Positions 1 to 8,696 of a stretch of DNA of 40,391 bases are shown here, in pieces; position 1 is the first letter of the stretch, and every line of letters begins with the position of its first letter. The position numbers and the translations under genes were made by a program. The notes beneath the pieces were generated by a model, which did not search any database, was not told the origin of the DNA, and saw only the letters and a list, made by a program, of their open reading frames with translations. This DNA is from PALSA-1355 sp031400775 (lineage in GTDB: Bacteria > Planctomycetota > Planctomycetia > Pirellulales > PALSA-1355), in NCBI GenBank assembly GCA_031400775.1, contig JANNQN010000066.1, positions 1 through 40,391 of the forward strand. Reading direction: 5' to 3'.

Positions 1-51
1 GAGGCCAAGCCGGACGACAAGAAGCCGGTCGCGCAAACGGCCGGTGGGTAG
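1..51 (+). CDS. C-terminal end of an unidentified protein (partial)
   Basis: An open frame enters from the left edge and stops at TAG 49-51. Its last residues (EAKPDDKKPVAQTAGG) form a charged, Pro/Ala-rich tail, as in many proteins with a disordered C-terminus. Sixteen codons are too few to assign a family, and the frame is favoured only because it stays open to the edge and has plausible codon use. Confidence 0.4.
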   Translation, partial: EAKPDDKKPVAQTAGG

Positions 52-83
52 CCGAACTCCGGCGAAGCGCTAGACAGCGCCGA

Positions 84-263
84 TCACGAAACGGCCAAGG
101 CCCGTTCGCCGCTGCGCTCGCGATACAGCGTGCGCAACACCATGTTTTCGATCTCCGCCAATTCCTCGGCGCAGACCGTTTTCGCCGCGGCCAACTCGGC
201 GCGGACATCGGTCTGATCTAGGGCCAGTCGTTCACGCAATGATTTCTGGGGACGAGATTGCAT
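84..263 (-). CDS. small 59-residue protein of unknown function
   Basis: A short open frame of 59 codons starts at ATG 263-261 and ends with TGA at 86-84. It is supported by a strong Shine-Dalgarno sequence, AAGGAG, eight bases before the ATG. The product begins MQSRPQKSLRERLALDQTDV and continues as a charged, Ala/Glu-rich stretch that should be mostly helical. There is no signal peptide or membrane segment, and a single Cys near residue 31. I do not recognise a family. It is convergent with the partial gene at the left edge and lies downstream of the cinA-like gene on the same strand, about 165 bases away. Confidence 0.5.
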   Translation of the reverse strand: MQSRPQKSLRERLALDQTDVRAELAAAKTVCAEELAEIENMVLRTLYRERSGERALAVS

Positions 264-374
264 GGCTCGAGCTCCTTGACGTGATCGTTACGACCTATCC
301 TGAATAGTCGGAATAATCCCCCGTCTCGGATGAACAATACCCTCCATGCTCACGAGTGCTAGCAGCATGCAAGC

Positions 375-393
375 CAGCGAAATTCCTTCGCTG
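375..393 (-). terminator. weak hairpin downstream of the cinA-like gene
   Basis: A 7-bp perfect inverted repeat (CAGCGAA / TTCGCTG, 5-base loop) lies about 40 bases after the stop of the cinA-like gene. There is no T-run, so it is only a candidate transcription end. The rest of 264-429 holds nothing else I can name. Confidence 0.22.
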
Positions 394-429
394 TCCTCCG
401 TTCCAAGCCCCATTCCCCAACCCCCACTT

Positions 430-1680
430 CTACACCTGCCCCATCAACACCAACCGCAGCAGGTTTAGCGCTGCCTTGGCGGCCCGCGGAGTCCAGATCG
501 ACGGATGACCGAACAGCGACGAGGCTTTGACCGTTACTTTCTCCGGCGTTGCCAGGGCGAAAAAGTAGGGCACCTCGGGGTCCTGCCGGCCTTCCTCGGG
601 AAACGGCCCGACTGCCAGGGCGTAGTCCGCGCCGCTTTGCTCGCGGCAAGTTCGAGCCATGGCTTCGGCCACTTCGCGCGAGGCGGCGCCGTGCGCAGCC
701 ACCAGCCCGCCCGCAGCACCCAGCGAGCGGGCAAGCATCGTGTTGCCGCGGATGACGTGCCCTCCCAGGTAATGCTGATCGCTGCCGGCGGCGCGGCTGA
801 GCCATTCGGCCAGCGAGCCTCCGGTGCCGAATTCGGTCGTGCATAGCGTCTGGTTTGACGCGGCCAGCAATCCGAGCACGGCGTGCTCCAATTCGTCGTC
901 CTCTTCGCCGAACACTAGCGAGCCCAGGCACTCGCGAATCGTGGCGGCGGTGGGCTCCATGGCCGCGCGGCAATCGTCCTCAGTCGCACCCTCGGCCGTG
1001 ATCCGTAACGTAATCGTGGCGGCGTGCATGGTGATGCCCACCGAGGGCTGTCGACCGCGGCGAATCAGGTCGGGCAGCATTTGCTCGACGTGGCTCTCGC
1101 CAGCGCCGAAACATTTGATGCGGCGATGGCGAATAACGCGCGGCCTGCCGCTCAAGCTCGCCACGGCCGGCCCGACGGTTTGGTGAAACATCTCGAACAT
1201 CTCGGCCGGCACGCCTGGCAAAGCGAACACGTGGCACGCGCCACCGGTGGGCCGGGGCGCCTCGAGCCAAATGCCCGGCGCCGTCCCGTTGTCATTGCGA
1301 ATGATGCGACTGCCGGCGGGAAACATCGCCTGCGACCGGTTTCGCTCGGGCATGTCGCGTTTGTACTTGGCAAAAAGTCCGCGGATGTACTCGAGCGAGG
1401 CTTCGTCGAGCACCAGCTCGCGGCCGACCACCTGGGCCAGCACTTCGCGCGTCAGGTCGTCGGCCGTCGGTCCCAGGCCGCCGGTGGCCACGACCAGGTC
1501 GGCGCGGCCGATCGCGGTGGCGAAAACCGAAACGTTGGCCGCCAGGTCGTCGGCCACGGTCGTGTGATACAGGACCTTGACCCCCATTTCGCCCAGCCGC
1601 TCACTGAGCCATTGGCTGTTCGTGTCCAGCCGCTGGCCGCTGGTCAATTCGTCGCCGATCGAGATGACTTCCGCTATCAT
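430..1680 (-). CDS. cinA: CinA-like protein with degenerate C-terminal amidohydrolase domain
   Basis: The protein has 416 residues, the usual CinA length. Residues 1-170 form the molybdopterin-binding-like (MoCF/COG1058) domain, with ISIGDELTSGQRLDTNS at 7-22 and the ATGGLGPTADDLT loop at 65-77. Residues 265-416 match the PncC/CinA C-terminal domain, which in active members deamidates nicotinamide mononucleotide. Here the active-site motif ESCTGG reads EFGTGG (283-288), the YSNEAK segment reads RGNTML (311-316) and the GIAGP segment is replaced by GPFPEE. Amidase activity is therefore probably lost, while the N-terminal pyrophosphatase-type domain looks intact. The frame is open far upstream, but the ATG at 1680 is chosen because it follows GAGGAAGG and begins MIAEVISIGDE, the family N-terminus. 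It is divergent from copA. Confidence 0.9.
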   Translation of the reverse strand: MIAEVISIGDELTSGQRLDTNSQWLSERLGEMGVKVLYHTTVADDLAANVSVFATAIGRADLVVATGGLGPTADDLTREVLAQVVGRELVLDEASLEYIRGLFAKYKRDMPERNRSQAMFPAGSRIIRNDNGTAPGIWLEAPRPTGGACHVFALPGVPAEMFEMFHQTVGPAVASLSGRPRVIRHRRIKCFGAGESHVEQMLPDLIRRGRQPSVGITMHAATITLRITAEGATEDDCRAAMEPTAATIRECLGSLVFGEEDDELEHAVLGLLAASNQTLCTTEFGTGGSLAEWLSRAAGSDQHYLGGHVIRGNTMLARSLGAAGGLVAAHGAASREVAEAMARTCREQSGADYALAVGPFPEEGRQDPEVPYFFALATPEKVTVKASSLFGHPSIWTPRAAKAALNLLRLVLMGQV

Positions 1681-1850
1681 GTGACCTTCCTCGTAAGACG
1701 CAGAATCGCTCACCATTGTGACATCCCCGCCGCGCGCGGCCAATCGCCAATTTTGAACGTGAAGTTCGGGCGGATGTCGCGCACGTGGGTGCATGGCGGA
1801 AGCGCGGCATGCATTGTCCTGGCCGCTATACTTGACCGTGGGGCAAACGG

Positions 1851-4361
1851 ATGGCGCAGATTGAATTACCGATCGAAGGCATGACCTGCGAGCACTGCGT
1901 GCGCAGCGTGCGGGGCGCGCTCGAAGCCGTCCCGGGCGTTCGCAGCGCCAAGGTGAGCCTGGCCGATCGCAAGGCCATCGTCGAAGCCGACGGCATAGCG
2001 CCAGAGCGCGGCGTCTTGAGCGACGCGGTTGCGCGGGCCGGCTATCGGGTTCCAGACGCAGCACGCCCGCGCGATTCCGATCCGCGGCTTGTGCCGCTAG
2101 CCTCGTCGATCATCGACCGTCCCACGCCTGCCGCGGCGCCGCCGCCCAGTCCTACCGGGCGAGAGAACGAAATCCTTCTGAACGTCGACGGGATGACCTG
2201 TGCCAGTTGCGTGTCGCGCGTCGAACGCGCGCTAAGCGCGGTTCCGGGGATCGCCAGCGCCCGGGCCAATCTGGCGACCAACCAGGCGGCCGTGAATCTT
2301 GTACCAGGAAGCCTCGACATCCCGGCCCTGGTCGAAGCCGTCCGCCGCGCGGGCTACGAGGCTTCGCTGGCCGACGACATGCACGACGGCGGAAGCTTGG
2401 CCACACGGAGTGAGCGCGAGCTGGCCCGCTGGCGGCGATTGCTCCTCTGGAGCGCGGCATTATTGGCGCCGGTGGTAATTCTCGATTTCGTAGGAACCGA
2501 GTGGCCCGAAGCCCGCTGGATCCAACTGGCCTCGGCCACGGCGCTACAGCTTTACGTCGGCTGGCCGTTTTTGCAGGGGGCGCTGCGCCGGCTGCGGCAC
2601 GCTTCGACCAATATGGACACGCTGGTCACGATCGGCACCTGGGCGGCCTACGGGGCTGGAGCTTACGGGCTGGTCGTTGGATCAGAGCACAGCGGCCACT
2701 CGCAGCCGATGTATTTGATGGATGCCGGCATCATCCTGACGTTCATCACCCTTGGCAAGTACCTGGAAGCCCGGGCCAAGGGGCGCGCGTCGGCCGCGAT
2801 TCGCAAGCTGCTGGATCTGGCACCGCCACTAGCCGACGTGCAGCGCGGCGGCGCGATTGTGAGCGTGCCGCCAGACCAGGTCGCGGTCGGCGAAACGATC
2901 GTGGTGCGACCGGGCGAAAAGATTCCGCTCGATGCCCAGGTGTTGAGCGGCACGGCCAGCGTCGACGAATCGTGGCTGACCGGGGAGTCAGTCCCGCGAG
3001 AAAAAGGCCCTGGTAGCGAAATCCTGGCCGGCACGATCAATGGCACGGGTTCGCTGACAGCGCGGGTGCTGAAGCCGGCCGGGCAAACAGCCCTGGCGCA
3101 AGTGGTCGAGCTGGTTCGGCGTGCGCAGGAATCGAAAACCGAAATCCAACGCCTGGCCGACCGCGTCGTGTCGTGGTTCGTGCCTGCGGTGTTGGTGGTT
3201 GCCGCGGCGACGCTGTTGGCCTGGGGCCTGGCAGGAGGGCAGTGGGGTGAAGGTCTGTCGGCCACCGTGGCGGTGCTGGTCGTGGCGTGTCCGTGTGCGC
3301 TGGGACTGGCGACGCCCACGGCCATTCTGGTTGCCAGCGGCCGCGGCGCCGAACTGGGAATCTTGATCAAGGAAGCTCACGCCCTGGAGATTGCCGGCCG
3401 CGTGACATCCGTGGTGCTGGACAAGACCGGCACGATTACGCGGGGCAAACCCAGCGTCACGCAGATCGTGCCCGCGCCGGGCGTGCTGCCCGAGGATCTG
3501 TTGGCGACAGCCGCCTCGGTGGAGCAGTTGAGCAAGCATCCACTGGCCGAGCCGATCGTCCGCGCGGCTCAGCAGGCCGGGCTTTCGCTATCGCAGGTCG
3601 ATAGTTTGCAAATCGCTCCGGGCCAGGGAGTTTTTGCGAATGGAAAGCGTGGCGAACTGCTGGTCGGAAACGAGAGTCTGCTGTCGTCGCGCGGCATCGC
3701 ATGGACCAGTGCGCAAGCACTGATCAACACGCTGCGCACGACCGGCGAGACGCCAATCCTCGTGGCCGCGGGCGGCAACTATCTGGGGCTGCTCGCCGTG
3801 GCCGACGCCATCGGACCGCACAGCCGCGAGGCGGTCGAGCAACTCAAGGCCTTGGGCCTTAACGTGCTGCTGCTGTCGGGCGATCACCGCGCAATCGTGG
3901 CCCGAGTCGCCCGCGAGGTCGGCATCGAGCGGATTCAGGCCGAAGTCCTGCCCGGCCAGAAGCAGGCGGCCGTGGCGGCCCTGCGCGAGTCGGGGCAGGT
4001 CGTGGCGATGGTGGGCGATGGGATCAACGACGCGCCGGCCCTGGCGGCGGCCGATCTGGGCATCGCGATCGGCTCGGGCTCGGATATCGCGCTCGAAGCG
4101 GCCGACATCGTGATCACCGCCGACGACCTGCGCGCCGTGGCCCGCACGATCGCACTATCGCGCGCCACGCTGTCGACGATCAAGCAGAACCTGGCCTGGG
4201 CCTTTTTATACAACGTGCTGCTGATACCGATTGCCGCCGGAATTCTGGTGCCGCTGGGCGGATATCGTCTACCGGGCGTGGCCGCGGCGGCCGCCATGGC
4301 GTTATCGAGCGTGTCGGTCGTGACCAACAGCCTGCTGTTGCGGGCGCGAAACCTGGATTGA
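1851..4361 (+). CDS. copA: copper-exporting P1B-type ATPase with two HMA domains
   Basis: This 836-residue inner-membrane ATPase exports Cu(I). Two N-terminal heavy-metal-associated domains carry GMTCEHC (Cys13/Cys16) and GMTCASC (Cys117/Cys120). The P-type core is complete: TGES (377-380) in the actuator domain, CPC (480-482) in the transport helix, DKTGT (524-528) with the phosphorylated Asp, SKHPL around 561-565 in the nucleotide-binding domain and GDGINDAP (722-729). The YN pair (787-788) and MALSS (816-820) in the last helices are the P1B-1 signature for monovalent copper. Eight transmembrane helices are expected from the family. No copper chaperone or CueR/CsoR-type regulator is adjacent. 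The gene is divergent from cinA across 170 bases and converges on rnc with 16 bases between stops. Confidence 0.97.
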   Translation: MAQIELPIEGMTCEHCVRSVRGALEAVPGVRSAKVSLADRKAIVEADGIAPERGVLSDAVARAGYRVPDAARPRDSDPRLVPLASSIIDRPTPAAAPPPSPTGRENEILLNVDGMTCASCVSRVERALSAVPGIASARANLATNQAAVNLVPGSLDIPALVEAVRRAGYEASLADDMHDGGSLATRSERELARWRRLLLWSAALLAPVVILDFVGTEWPEARWIQLASATALQLYVGWPFLQGALRRLRHASTNMDTLVTIGTWAAYGAGAYGLVVGSEHSGHSQPMYLMDAGIILTFITLGKYLEARAKGRASAAIRKLLDLAPPLADVQRGGAIVSVPPDQVAVGETIVVRPGEKIPLDAQVLSGTASVDESWLTGESVPREKGPGSEILAGTINGTGSLTARVLKPAGQTALAQVVELVRRAQESKTEIQRLADRVVSWFVPAVLVVAAATLLAWGLAGGQWGEGLSATVAVLVVACPCALGLATPTAILVASGRGAELGILIKEAHALEIAGRVTSVVLDKTGTITRGKPSVTQIVPAPGVLPEDLLATAASVEQLSKHPLAEPIVRAAQQAGLSLSQVDSLQIAPGQGVFANGKRGELLVGNESLLSSRGIAWTSAQALINTLRTTGETPILVAAGGNYLGLLAVADAIGPHSREAVEQLKALGLNVLLLSGDHRAIVARVAREVGIERIQAEVLPGQKQAAVAALRESGQVVAMVGDGINDAPALAAADLGIAIGSGSDIALEAADIVITADDLRAVARTIALSRATLSTIKQNLAWAFLYNVLLIPIAAGILVPLGGYRLPGVAAAAAMALSSVSVVTNSLLLRARNLD

Positions 4362-4377
4362 TGACTGGGCGGCGTGC

Positions 4378-5115
4378 TCAGTCGGACGGGAAAGGAACCG
4401 CCTCGCCGTTGATCTCGGCCAGGGCATTGCGGGCCGCGCGCTGTTCGGCTTCCTTCTTGTTGCGTCCCCAGGCGGCGTGAAACTGCGAGCCCCCGATCTG
4501 GGCCGAGATTTTGAAGCACTTGCTGTGATCGGGGCCCTTTTCGTCGAGCAGTTGATACGTGGGCGTGGAGCCGTTTTCGCGCTGCGCCAGTTGCTGCAAA
4601 AGCGACTTGTAGTTGCCGCCCAATTCGCCGGCCGCGGCCAGTTCGATCTCCGGACCGATGAAGCGCTGAATGAATTCTCGAGCGGCCGGGTCGCCGCCGT
4701 CCAGGTAGATGGCAGCCGCCAGCGACTCGAACACATCGGCCAACAGCGACGGCGGAACGCTGGGATGCGAGCTCATGCCCTTGCCCAGGATGAGGAATTC
4801 CTGCAATCCGAGCGCTTCGCTGATCTTGGCGCAGGTCTGCCGGCTGACGACGACGGACTTGATTTTGGTCAGGTCGCCTTCCAGGTAATCGGGGTACTGG
4901 ATGTACAAAATCTCGCACACGACGGCCCCCAGAATGGCGTCACCCAGGAATTCCAACCGCTCGTTGGAAGCCAGCCGATGCTGCGCTCCGGAGGCGTGGG
5001 TCAGCGAGGCCGCCAGCAGGGACTTGTCCTGAAAGACGTATCCGATGCGCCGCTCGCAGCGTTCCATTACCGGAATCTGAGCGTCCGTCAGGATGGAACG
5101 GACGGTGTGCACCAT
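4378..5115 (-). CDS. rnc: ribonuclease III
   Basis: This 245-residue double-strand-specific endoribonuclease processes rRNA precursors and structured mRNAs in the cytoplasm. The catalytic domain carries the signature NERLEFLGD (51-59) with its metal-binding acidic residues, and DVFES (127-131) supplies the second acidic cluster. A double-stranded RNA-binding domain follows at about 168-236, ending in the typical NKKEAEQRAARNAL. The length is slightly above the E. coli enzyme because of about 15 extra residues before the first helix. ATG 5115 is chosen since AAAGG lies ten bases upstream; Met17 is an alternative. A plausible sigma70 promoter lies about 55 bases upstream. No era homologue is adjacent, unlike in E. 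coli. Confidence 0.97.
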   Translation of the reverse strand: MVHTVRSILTDAQIPVMERCERRIGYVFQDKSLLAASLTHASGAQHRLASNERLEFLGDAILGAVVCEILYIQYPDYLEGDLTKIKSVVVSRQTCAKISEALGLQEFLILGKGMSSHPSVPPSLLADVFESLAAAIYLDGGDPAAREFIQRFIGPEIELAAAGELGGNYKSLLQQLAQRENGSTPTYQLLDEKGPDHSKCFKISAQIGGSQFHAAWGRNKKEAEQRAARNALAEINGEAVPFPSD

Positions 5116-5168
5116 GACAAATCAGCCTTTACGTGCCGAGCGAAAAAATGCTAACTTTTATGTACGTA

Positions 5169-5197
5169 ACCCTAGCTAAGACAGTGGTTTTTGTCAA
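5169..5197 (-). promoter_or_regulatory. candidate sigma70 promoter for rnc
   Basis: On the minus strand the sequence reads TTGACA, 17 bases, then TAGGGT. The -35 is perfect. The -10 keeps the three most conserved positions (T1, A2, T6). The predicted start would leave a leader of about 47 bases before the rnc ATG. Confidence 0.45.
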
Positions 5198-5425
5198 TCT
5201 TGGCCATGTCGGTCAGAGCATGTGCGAGCGGAGCAAACGCCAAGATTGTTCGGGCGGGCGACGAATTGCCTTGCGAGACGGCAAACAGCTTTTGCGGCAG
5301 CCACTTGCACCGGCGCGTAGACTTCCCCTGAGCGAACCGCCCGCCTCCGACGTGCGTAAGAACCACAATAGGGAGCAATCCTTAAAGCGCAAACCATACA
5401 ATCCATCGGTCTTGAATCCTTACTC

Positions 5426-5433
5426 AAGGAGGA
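5426..5433 (+). promoter_or_regulatory. Shine-Dalgarno that fixes the protease start
   Basis: AAGGAGGA lies five bases before ATG 5439. The reading frame is open for another hundred codons upstream, so this site decides the start. It places a positively charged N-terminus and a hydrophobic helix directly at the beginning of the protein. Confidence 0.8.
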
Positions 5434-5438
5434 CTCCT

Positions 5439-6965
5439 ATGTCCGTCAGTCGGCTACACGGCAAATCCAGAATCATCATCTTAGGGGCCCTTCTGGCGGC
5501 CTTCGGCGCAGGGCTCGTGATCGAGCGCAACGGCGCCATCGGCGAGGAGCCCAAGAAAGAAGTCAATACGGCGGCCTTGCAACATGCCCAAGCTCTTTCC
5601 GAAGCTTTCAACAACGCGGCCGATATCGCCATGCCCAGCGTGGTGACGATTCGCAGCAAGGTCAAAGCGCACCCGGTGACCAAGGGTCGTGGTCCGGCGG
5701 CGCGCGGCGAGAACCCTTTCAAAGGTACTCCGTTCGAAGATTTCTTCAACGGCCGCAATCCCGAAGATTTCGCGCCCAATCAGACCCCGCGCCAAGGCAT
5801 GGGCTCGGGCGTCATCATCGACTCGTCCGGCATCGTGTTGACCAACAACCACGTGGTTGAAGGCGCCGACGAAGTCATCGTGCATTTAGCCGACGGCCGC
5901 GAGTTCAAGGCCGAGGACATCAAGACCGACGAAGAGACCGATTTGGCGGTCGTGCGAATTCGGGGTGCAGGCACGCTGCCGGCCGCCACGATGGGCGACT
6001 CGGACAAGCTGAAGATCGGCGACTGGGTGATGGCGATCGGCAATCCGTTCGAGCTGGAACAGACGGTCAGCGCCGGCATCATCAGCGGCTTGGGCCGCGA
6101 ATTGGGATCGGTTCGCCGAGCCCGATTCTTGCAGACCGACGCGGCGATCAACCCTGGCAACTCGGGCGGACCGCTGGTGAATCTGCGCGGCGAGGTGGTC
6201 GGAATCAACACGGCGATCGCCACCGACAACGGTCGGTTTCAGGGCGTCGGTTTCGCGATTCCTGTCAATCTGGCCAAGTGGGTTACCGGCCATTTGCTGC
6301 AGAAGGGGTCGGTCCAGCGCGCCTATCTGGGCATCGGCCTGGAAGATTTGAATCCGGACCTGGCCGCCAAATTCGGCGCTCGTCGGGGCGAAGGCGTGCT
6401 CGTGGCGCAAGTCTTCCCCAAGACTCCGGCCGCGGAAGCCGGCTTTGAGGCGGGTGACGTGATCACGAAGTTCAACGGGCAGACTGTCAAGGACCGCAGC
6501 GCGCTGCAATCGCTGGTCGAGCGGTCCACGCTCGACACCAAGGCCGACGTTGAGGTTCTGCGCGACGGCAAGAACGTGACGCTGCAGGTTACGGCCAAGA
6601 GCAAGCCCAAGGATTTTGGCATCGTCGACCGTCAAGGTCGTCCGAGCCGAGGCAATGCCGAGGATCCCGCGGCCTATGAGGCCGAAGAGTTGGGGATCGA
6701 AGTCACGGAATTGTCGGCCGATCGGGCCACTGAATTGGGCTACGAAGGCGAATCCGGCGTGTTGATCACCAAGGTTGCTCGCGACAAGATTGCCTTTGAG
6801 AAGGGGTTGCGCGAGGGCATGATGGTCTTGAAGGTCGACAAGAAGCCCGTCAAGAACGTGGAAGAGTTCAAGAGTGCGCTCAAGGGAGAGACCGTCAAGG
6901 AAGGCATCCTGCTGTTGGTGCGGGTGCCGGCCGGAGCGAACCGATTCGTCATGATCAAGGAGTAA
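5439..6965 (+). CDS. DegP/HtrA-family periplasmic serine protease, two PDZ domains
   Basis: The 508-residue protein is a trypsin-fold protease for misfolded envelope proteins. A basic N-terminus and a hydrophobic stretch (about 11-28) form a signal peptide or anchor. The catalytic triad is His138 (LTNNHVV), Asp168 (ETDLAVV) and Ser242 (NPGNSGGP). A first PDZ domain spans about 285-385 (starting near AYLGIGLEDL) and a second about 415-505, the two-PDZ layout of DegP/DegQ/MucD. The 80-120 loop (KGTPFEDFFNGRNPEDF) corresponds to the LA loop region of Deg proteases. It is a single-gene unit: strong Shine-Dalgarno in front, terminator behind. The choice between degP, degQ and mucD cannot be made from sequence alone. 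Confidence 0.95.
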   Translation: MSVSRLHGKSRIIILGALLAAFGAGLVIERNGAIGEEPKKEVNTAALQHAQALSEAFNNAADIAMPSVVTIRSKVKAHPVTKGRGPAARGENPFKGTPFEDFFNGRNPEDFAPNQTPRQGMGSGVIIDSSGIVLTNNHVVEGADEVIVHLADGREFKAEDIKTDEETDLAVVRIRGAGTLPAATMGDSDKLKIGDWVMAIGNPFELEQTVSAGIISGLGRELGSVRRARFLQTDAAINPGNSGGPLVNLRGEVVGINTAIATDNGRFQGVGFAIPVNLAKWVTGHLLQKGSVQRAYLGIGLEDLNPDLAAKFGARRGEGVLVAQVFPKTPAAEAGFEAGDVITKFNGQTVKDRSALQSLVERSTLDTKADVEVLRDGKNVTLQVTAKSKPKDFGIVDRQGRPSRGNAEDPAAYEAEELGIEVTELSADRATELGYEGESGVLITKVARDKIAFEKGLREGMMVLKVDKKPVKNVEEFKSALKGETVKEGILLLVRVPAGANRFVMIKE

Positions 6966-7010
6966 CGTGCCGGCGGAAAGCGCCGAGAGTTATTCGCAAG
7001 CTATTTCAAG

Positions 7011-7038
7011 GGGGCGTCCCAGCGGGGGCGCCCCTTTT
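7011..7038 (+). terminator. rho-independent terminator after the HtrA-type gene
   Basis: A 10-bp GC-rich stem (GGGGCGTCCC pairing with GGGGCGCCCC, one G-T wobble) with a 4-base loop is followed by TTTT and, after CG, three more T. It lies 45 bases after the protease stop. It is the clearest intrinsic terminator in the window. Confidence 0.88.
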
Positions 7039-7215
7039 CGTTTGCACTTGGGATAGAAGGCCAAGTGCGGTAAACGGCTTTACAGTTTGAGCCGGGGGCA
7101 GCATACTCAGGGATTCCACGCCTCGCGCCTGCCCGCGACGACTAAGCCGCGAAGCGCGTTTCCTCCGCCGCGGTCGCCGCAATACTCGATCGCACATTCT
7201 ACATCGCCTGCCGCC

Positions 7216-8586
7216 ATGACCAACACGCTTTACCTGCCTGAACTGCGCGAGATGCTGGCCGAGAATAATACGGCCGAGCTGGAGGAGTTTTGCGTCGCGC
7301 TGCACGCGGCTCGCACGGCCGAGTTCATGGAAGGGCTAACCGCGGACGAAGCCTGGGCCGTGCTGGAACACGCCGATGAGTCGACCCGCGCGCACATCTT
7401 CAGCTACTTCGACCGCGACAAGCAGGTCGAGATCATCGAAACGGTCGATCGCGAGGCCATCGGCAAGCTGATCGCCGATTTGCCTCCAGATGATCGGGTC
7501 GACATCCTCAAGAGCGTCAAGCCCGAGATCGTCGACGAGTTGTTGCCCTTCATTCCGGCCCTGGATCGCCGCGACATCCTGCGTCTGCGGTCGTATCCCG
7601 AGGGCACGGCCGGCGCGATGATGACCACCAGCTATGCCAAGATCGGCGAGGGGCATACGGTGCGCGAGGCGCTGGAGGAAATCGGCCGGCAGGCCGAGGA
7701 GCTGGAGACGATTTACTACGTGTACATCGTCGACGAGCACGACCACCTGCGAGGCTTGGTTTCAGCCCGGCAACTTCTCTCGGCAATCGGCAAGCCGATG
7801 ATGAAGATTGACGATCTGATGGAGCGCGACCTGGTGACCGCCGAAGTGACCGACGATCAGGAGAAAGTGGCGCAGGAAGTCGCCCGCTACGACTTGCACG
7901 CGATTCCCGTGGTCGACGCCGAACGCCACATGCTGGGCATTATTACGCACGACGACGTGATGGACGTGGTGAACGCCGAGGCGTCGGAAGACGTGTATCG
8001 CATGGCGGCCGTTGGGCCCCTGGTCGAAGATTACCTGGCGTCCAGCGTGCGTTCGATCTGGTGGAAGCGCTCGATCTGGCTGGCCTGGCTGTTTTTGGTC
8101 GAGATGTTGACCTTGACCGTGCTGGCCGGATTCGAGCATTCGATTCAAAAAATCGTGGCCTTGGCGTTTTTCGTTCCGCTGTGCATTGCCACCGGCGGCA
8201 ACTCGGGCGCGCAGGCGGCCACGCTGATTACCCGCGCAATTGCGCTGGGGCATATTTCGCCGCTCGATTGGTGGCGCGTCATCAAGCACGAGCTGGCCAT
8301 CGGTATCGCGCTGGGACTGACGCTGGGAGTGATGGGTTTCGCCGGGGCGTTTCTGGCGCCCACGGAAAGCCTGGGTGGGGCCAATCGCTGGCTGTTTGCT
8401 CTGGTCATCTCGCAGGCCGTGACGGCGATCTGCCTGTGGGGGACCCTGGTGGGCTCCATGCTGCCCTTGTTCTTCCGCCGCATGGGAATCGACCCGGCCT
8501 ATGCTTCCAGCCCGTTCGTGGCTACGTTCGTGGACGTGACCGGCATTTTGATCCTGTTCACGCTGGCAGAGATCTATTTATTCTAG
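7216..8586 (+). CDS. mgtE: MgtE-family magnesium transporter
   Basis: The 456-residue inner-membrane Mg2+ channel has the full MgtE layout. A helical N domain (about 1-130) and two CBS domains (about 131-260) form the cytoplasmic Mg2+ sensor, and a five-helix transmembrane domain spans about 280-456. Pore-region signatures are GGNSGAQ (327-333) and GIDPAYASSPFVATFVD (424-440). Asp439 corresponds to the conserved acidic residue of the ion-conducting site. The frame is open 43 codons further upstream, but ATG 7216 gives the normal MgtE length and an expected start; the extra upstream residues are low-complexity and lack a ribosome-binding site. No M-box riboswitch was recognised in the 170 bases upstream. 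Confidence 0.95.
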   Translation: MTNTLYLPELREMLAENNTAELEEFCVALHAARTAEFMEGLTADEAWAVLEHADESTRAHIFSYFDRDKQVEIIETVDREAIGKLIADLPPDDRVDILKSVKPEIVDELLPFIPALDRRDILRLRSYPEGTAGAMMTTSYAKIGEGHTVREALEEIGRQAEELETIYYVYIVDEHDHLRGLVSARQLLSAIGKPMMKIDDLMERDLVTAEVTDDQEKVAQEVARYDLHAIPVVDAERHMLGIITHDDVMDVVNAEASEDVYRMAAVGPLVEDYLASSVRSIWWKRSIWLAWLFLVEMLTLTVLAGFEHSIQKIVALAFFVPLCIATGGNSGAQAATLITRAIALGHISPLDWWRVIKHELAIGIALGLTLGVMGFAGAFLAPTESLGGANRWLFALVISQAVTAICLWGTLVGSMLPLFFRRMGIDPAYASSPFVATFVDVTGILILFTLAEIYLF

Positions 8587-8696
8587 GATGGGCGGGCCAC
8601 AGGCAATGGGGCGACGATCCTTGCCGTGAACCTCGCCGAAGCCGCAAGCGTCTTAGCAGCGCGCAGCGGGTCGATCAAAAATCGCGAGTAACTCGA

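Larger units (their letters stand above)
5116..5438. other. divergent intergenic region between rnc and the htrA-type gene
   Basis: This 323-base region carries the rnc promoter candidate near its left end and a strong ribosome-binding site at its right end. A TACAAT hexamer at 5397-5402 could be a -10 for the protease gene, but there is no recognisable -35 at the right distance. The frame of the protease gene is open through most of this region, yet the predicted peptide (many Arg, Ser, Pro, no homology I recognise) looks noncoding. Confidence 0.4.

Noticed and set aside
1681..2064. In-frame extension of the cinA-like gene by 128 codons upstream
   Set aside because: It would overlap copA on the opposite strand, has no similarity to CinA, and the normal family start with a good Shine-Dalgarno is at 1680.
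7044..7215. Possible magnesium (M-box) riboswitch upstream of mgtE
   Set aside because: No conserved M-box core or long stem could be recognised, and the gap is short with a terminator at its left end.
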